Assembly: GCF_003932715.1 (NCBI RefSeq)
Contig: NZ_CP020700.1
Location: 682,001 to 746,000, forward strand
Source: Streptomyces tsukubensis
GTDB lineage: Bacteria; Actinomycetota; Actinomycetes; Streptomycetales; Streptomycetaceae
DNA length: 64,000 bases
Reading direction: 5' to 3'
The notes beneath the pieces are model-generated. The model saw only the letters and a program-made list of their open reading frames with translations, did no database searches and was not told where the DNA came from. The stretch's first letter is position 1; each line of letters begins with the position of its first letter. Both the position numbers and the translations under genes were made by a program. Below are positions 60,795 through 64,000 of the stretch, piece after piece.

Positions 60795-61571
60795 TCAGCG
60801 AGTGGGGACGGCGGCGAACAGCAGTCGGGCCTCGGCGTACTCCAGCGCCTCCCGCGGCAGCGTGTCGGCGGCCCGGCCGCTGAGGACGACGGCGGGCGGC
60901 CCGGCCGGTACGGCGCCGGGCGCGTCCGTTGCTCCGATCCGGCGAAGCGTCTGGGCGGCGACCGCCCCGGCGGAGCCGTGGAGGACGACGGGGCGGCCGA
61001 CGGCGGCGCTGATGCGGTCCGCGACCAGTTCGTAGTGGGTGCAGCCGAGGACGATGTCGGTCACGTCGCCGGGGGTGAGCGCGGCGGCCGCGGCCACGGC
61101 CCGCTCGATGCCGGGGCCGTCGGCCCACTGGACCGCGTCGGCCAGCCCGGGGCAGGGCACCTCGGTGACGGCCGCGCCGCCCGCGAAGTCGCGGATCAGA
61201 CCGCGCTGGTAGGGGCTGCCGGTGGTGGCGGGGGTGGCCCAGATGGCGACGGAGCCGCCGCCCGCGGCGGCGGGCTTGATCGCGGGTACGGTGCCGATGA
61301 CCGGGACCGCGGGCTCCAGCTCGGCGCGGATCGCGGGCAGGGCGTGCACGGAAGCGGTGTTGCAGGCCACGATCAGGGCCTGCGGGCCGTGGGCGAGGGC
61401 GGCCCGGGCGGTGGCGAGGGCACGCCGGGTGACGTCCTCGGGAGTACGGGGGCCCCAGGGCAGTCCGTCGGGGTCGGAGGAGAGCACGAGCTCGGCGTCC
61501 GGCCTCTGCCTGCGTACGGCGGCGGCCGCGGCGAGCAGGCCGATCCCGGAGTCCATGAGCGCGATCTTCAC
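60795..61571 (-). CDS. aspartate/glutamate racemase family protein (MurI-like)
   Basis: 258 residues from a GTG at 61571. The cofactor-independent two-cysteine mechanism is supported by IALMDSGIGLL (4-13), IVACNTAS with Cys70, and IVLGCTHYEL with the second cysteine. Those three motifs are those of glutamate racemase, which supplies D-Glu for peptidoglycan. The neighbourhood is not that of the usual streptomycete murI, so it may be a second racemase. TATGGT (61578-61583, minus) is 6 bp before the GTG, without a ribosome-binding site. Confidence 0.87.
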   Translation of the reverse strand: MKIALMDSGIGLLAAAAAVRRQRPDAELVLSSDPDGLPWGPRTPEDVTRRALATARAALAHGPQALIVACNTASVHALPAIRAELEPAVPVIGTVPAIKPAAAGGGSVAIWATPATTGSPYQRGLIRDFAGGAAVTEVPCPGLADAVQWADGPGIERAVAAAAALTPGDVTDIVLGCTHYELVADRISAAVGRPVVLHGSAGAVAAQTLRRIGATDAPGAVPAGPPAVVLSGRAADTLPREALEYAEARLLFAAVPTR

Positions 61572-61577
61572 CCGGTC

Positions 61578-61583
61578 ACCATA
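61578..61583 (-). promoter_or_regulatory. -10 of a leaderless promoter (racemase gene)
   Basis: TATGGT on the minus strand lies 6 bp from the GTG at 61571. The 58-bp gap to the glycosyltransferase start contains both promoters. Confidence 0.55.
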
Positions 61584-61629
61584 GTCGACGGGCCGTGCGG
61601 AGCCCGTGCGGTGCGGCAGACTTCGGCGC

Positions 61630-62811
61630 ATGAGCGTCCTCTCCGCGATCGCCGTGGTGTCCCTGCTCGTCTGGGTGTGGCTGCTGCTGGGACAGGGTCT
61701 GTTCTGGCGCACGGACCAGCGGCTTCCGCCGCATCCGGAGCCGCAGGAGTGGCCGGATGCGGTGGTCGTCGTCCCGGCCAGGGACGAGGCAGGGGTACTG
61801 CCGGCGAGTCTGCCGTCGCTGCTGGCGCAGGAGTATCCGGGGCGGGCGTCGATCGTCCTGGTCGACGACGGCAGTACGGACGGTACGGGCGCACTGGCCC
61901 TGGCCCTGGCCGAGAAGCACGGCGGACTGCCGCTCCGGGTGCTCCGTCCGGGTGAACCGGAGCCCGGCTGGACGGGGAAGCTGTGGGCGCTGCGGCACGG
62001 TATCGCGCAGGCCCGCTCGGCGGACGCGGATCCCGAGTACCTGCTGCTGACGGACGCGGACATCGCCCATGCCCCGGACAGTCTGCGGACCCTGGTGGCC
62101 GCGGCCCGGGCGAACCGGCTCGATCTGGTGTCCCAGATGGCGCGGCTGCGGATCGCGGGATTCTGGGAGCGGCTCGTCGTGCCCGCGTTCGTCTGGTTCT
62201 TCTGCCAGCTCTACCCCTTCCGTTGGGTCAACCGGCCCGCGGCGCGGACGGCCGCGGCGGCGGGCGGCTGTGTCCTGCTGAGCACGGCCGCGGTGGACCG
62301 GGCGGGGCTGCCGGATGCGGTCCGGGGCGCGGTCATCGACGATGTGTCGCTGGCGCGGGCCGTGAAGCGGTCGGGGGGCCGGATCTGGCTGGGGCTGGCC
62401 GGGGGCGTGATCAGTGTGCGGCCGTATCCCCGGCTCGCCGACCTGTGGCGGATGGTGGCCCGGAGCGCGTACGCCCAGCTGCGGTACAGCCCGCTGCTGC
62501 TGGCGGGCACGGTGCCGGGGCTGCTGCTGGTGTATGCGGTGCCTTCGGTGGCGCTGGCCGCGGGGATCGTCGGCGGGGATCCGCTCGCCGCGGCGGCGGG
62601 CGGCGCCGCGAAGGCGATCATGATCGTCACCTATCTGCCGATGCTGCGGTACTACCGGTGTTCTCCGCTGCTGGCGCTGGCGCTCCCGCCGACCGCACTG
62701 CTGTATCTGGGGATGACGGTGGACTCGGCGGTCCAGCACTACCGGGGCCGGGGCGCGGCCTGGAAGGGGCGGGTGTACGCCCGTCCCGGGACCGCGCCCG
62801 ACGGGGGCTAG
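61630..62811 (+). CDS. HpnB-like family 2 glycosyltransferase
   Basis: 393 residues. An N-terminal membrane segment (AIAVVSLLVWVWLLLGQGL) is followed by a GT-A catalytic domain with VVVVPARDEAGVLPASLPSLLAQEYPG, LVDDGSTDGTGA, GWTGKLWALRHGI and the metal-binding LLLTDADIAH. A second conserved block (FFCQLYPFRWVNRP...AAAGGCVLLS...VIDDVSLARAVK) and C-terminal membrane segments complete the pattern of the hopanoid-associated glycosyltransferase HpnB. No other hopanoid gene is in the window. The gene starts without a ribosome-binding site; CAGACT about 7 bp upstream may be a weak leaderless -10. Confidence 0.88.
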   Translation: MSVLSAIAVVSLLVWVWLLLGQGLFWRTDQRLPPHPEPQEWPDAVVVVPARDEAGVLPASLPSLLAQEYPGRASIVLVDDGSTDGTGALALALAEKHGGLPLRVLRPGEPEPGWTGKLWALRHGIAQARSADADPEYLLLTDADIAHAPDSLRTLVAAARANRLDLVSQMARLRIAGFWERLVVPAFVWFFCQLYPFRWVNRPAARTAAAAGGCVLLSTAAVDRAGLPDAVRGAVIDDVSLARAVKRSGGRIWLGLAGGVISVRPYPRLADLWRMVARSAYAQLRYSPLLLAGTVPGLLLVYAVPSVALAAGIVGGDPLAAAAGGAAKAIMIVTYLPMLRYYRCSPLLALALPPTALLYLGMTVDSAVQHYRGRGAAWKGRVYARPGTAPDGG

Positions 62812-62827
62812 GTGTGTTGTTCCGGGG

Positions 62828-64000
62828 TCATTTGCGGCCGGGGGTCCAGTTCATTCCCCAGCCGTAGGCGTGGTCGACGGTCCGCTGGGGGCTGACACCG
62901 CGCTGCGGTACGAGGAAGTTGGCCTCGCGCTGGACGACCAGGTCCGAACCGGTGTTGGTGATCAGGGCCAGGGCGCAGACGGTCGACGGGACGGTGCACT
63001 CGCCGAGGGAGAAGTCGATGGATGCGCCGTGCTGCGGCCGGAGGGTGACGGTGGCGTCGAGGTCGGCGAAGCTGCGGGCGCCCTCGTAGACCGTGACGAA
63101 GACGAGGATGCGCCGGAAGTCCCGGCTGTGGTCGAGATTGACGGTGAGGTTCTCGCCGGAGCTGCCTCCGGTGCGGTCGTCGCCGTCGAGGTGGATCCAC
63201 GGGGGCCGGTGGAGCGAGCCGAAGGCGTTGCCGAGGGCCTGGACGACCCCCTTGCTGCCGTCAGCGAGTTCGTAGAGGGCGCACAGGTCGAGGTCGAGGT
63301 CGCCGTGGAGGGCGATGGCGCGGCCGAGTTTGGCGCCCCAGCCCTTGAACTGCTTGCGGACCTGCCAGCTCAGATTGACCTTCAGCGCACCGGAGGTGCC
63401 GCCCTGTTTGGTCAGGGAGACGGTGGGTGCCTCCTTGGTGAGGGTGACCTTGGTCAGCCGCACGGGGGCGGAGGAGGGAGCGGGAGGAGCCGCGGGGGCG
63501 GGCCGAGGGGATGGCGGTACGGGCGCGGGGGCCGGGGTGCGGGTGGTGGCCGCAGGTGCGGGGGCCGCGGGCCGGGTGGTGACCGGGGGCGGCGGTGCGG
63601 CGGGCCGGGCGGCGTCCACGGTGATGCCGAAGTCCGTGGCCAGACCCGCGAGGCCGGTGCTGTACCCCTGTCCCACGGCCCGGAACTTCCAGGCGCCCTG
63701 ACGCCGGTACAGCTCACCCGCGAGAAGAGCGGTCTCGACGGTGGCGTCGGTGCTGTCGTAGCGGGCGAGTTCCGCACCCGACGCGGCGTCGACGACCCGG
63801 ACGGAGAGGCCGGGGACCCGGCCGAAGGACCCGCCGCCGGCGGAGGCCGCGAGGACGATCCGCCCGATGCCGGGTTCCACCCGGTCGAGATCGACGGCCA
63901 CCGCGTCGGTCGCCGTACCGGGCCCGGTCTCCCGCCCTTCGTGGCGGACGGCGCCCGAGGCGTGTTCGGGCTGGTTGTAGAAGACGAAGTCGCGGTCGGA
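62828..64000 (-). CDS. TerD-family protein with two TerD-like domains (5' end missing)
   Basis: 391 codons are visible and the frame continues past the window edge, so the N-terminus is missing. The first TerD domain shows [16 protein letters not shown], then [20 protein letters not shown], and [34 protein letters not shown] Pro/Ala/Thr-rich linker follows, then a second TerD-like domain starting [18 protein letters not shown], with [18 protein letters not shown] and [18 protein letters not shown]. TerD domains bind Ca2+ through such Asp clusters and belong to the tellurite/stress-response complex. The second domain is unusually ordered C-terminally. Partners presumably lie beyond the window. 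Confidence 0.88.
   Translation of the reverse strand, partial: SDRDFVFYNQPEHASGAVRHEGRETGPGTATDAVAVDLDRVEPGIGRIVLAASAGGGSFGRVPGLSVRVVDAASGAELARYDSTDATVETALLAGELYRRQGAWKFRAVGQGYSTGLAGLATDFGITVDAARPAAPPPPVTTRPAAPAPAATTRTPAPAPVPPSPRPAPAAPPAPSSAPVRLTKVTLTKEAPTVSLTKQGGTSGALKVNLSWQVRKQFKGWGAKLGRAIALHGDLDLDLCALYELADGSKGVVQALGNAFGSLHRPPWIHLDGDDRTGGSSGENLTVNLDHSRDFRRILVFVTVYEGARSFADLDATVTLRPQHGASIDFSLGECTVPSTVCALALITNTGSDLVVQREANFLVPQRGVSPQRTVDHAYGWGMNWTPGRK

Overview
The window is from a high-GC actinomycete, almost certainly a Streptomyces or close relative. Overall GC is near 72%, start codons are often GTG, several genes carry the rare TTA (bldA) codon, and leaderless TANNNT-type promoters are frequent. 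Typical Streptomyces families are present: a SARP/AfsR regulator, a LAL regulator, class F sortase, streptophobe, DUF6777 and DUF6299 proteins, and a DasR-type operator. No rRNA, tRNA, CRISPR array, insertion sequence or replication origin was seen.

Region by region. 1-5.7 kb is the edge of a natural-product cluster: the tail of an unidentified gene, then a P450 and an FkbM methyltransferase in one overlapping operon, facing a large LuxR-family (LAL) regulator and a type II thioesterase. 6.6-7.8 kb has a LysR regulator with two TTA codons, tail to tail with a decayed saccharopine dehydrogenase-like fragment. 7.8-11.7 kb holds three secreted glycine-rich proteins built on the same plan plus a small secreted cysteine-rich protein; this is the most unusual locus here. 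12-14.3 kb pairs an aminotransferase with a short D-Ala-D-Ala ligase-like ATP-grasp enzyme. 14.8-16.9 kb is a complete PTS-type dihydroxyacetone kinase operon, dhaKLM, with its own terminator. 17-18.5 kb has a wall-anchor-like protein beside a class F sortase. 18.4-21.9 kb is a very large AfsR-like regulator. 22-22.3 kb is a repeat array. 22.4-23.3 kb is nagB under a DasR-type operator.

23.5-29 kb carries a flavohemoprotein, an aldehyde dehydrogenase, two proteins of unknown function, a nitrilase-family amidase and a VOC protein. 29.5-34.7 kb is the methylmalonyl-CoA mutase operon mutA-mutB-meaB, with an inverted repeat in its promoter. Beyond its terminator lies a 32-residue basic peptide gene. 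35-37.2 kb has a glycolipid-binding-domain protein and a GH4 glycosidase. 37.3-45.3 kb is a signalling and membrane island: an FHA-FHA-ABC exporter, an SH3-like protein and a Ser/Thr kinase in one operon, followed by a DUF4241 protein, a streptophobe membrane protein and a DUF6777 protein. 45.3-54.9 kb carries an acetyltransferase, an amino-acid permease, a TTA-containing helical-repeat protein, a DUF6299 exoprotein, a PAS/GAF/SpoIIE phosphatase, an NTF2-like protein behind two operators, and a MurR/RpiR regulator.

55-56.6 kb is an MFS exporter behind two CsoR/CstR-like palindromes. 56.7-64 kb has lnt, an O-antigen-ligase-like membrane protein, two small membrane proteins, a racemase, an HpnB-like glycosyltransferase and a TerD-family gene cut by the window end.

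How the parts work together. The clear functional units are dhaKLM (PEP-driven DHA phosphorylation), mutAB-meaB (succinyl-CoA/methylmalonyl-CoA interconversion with its chaperone), the exporter-kinase operon (resembling the mycobacterial PknF/Rv1747 pair), and substrate plus sortase. Links between other neighbours are inference.
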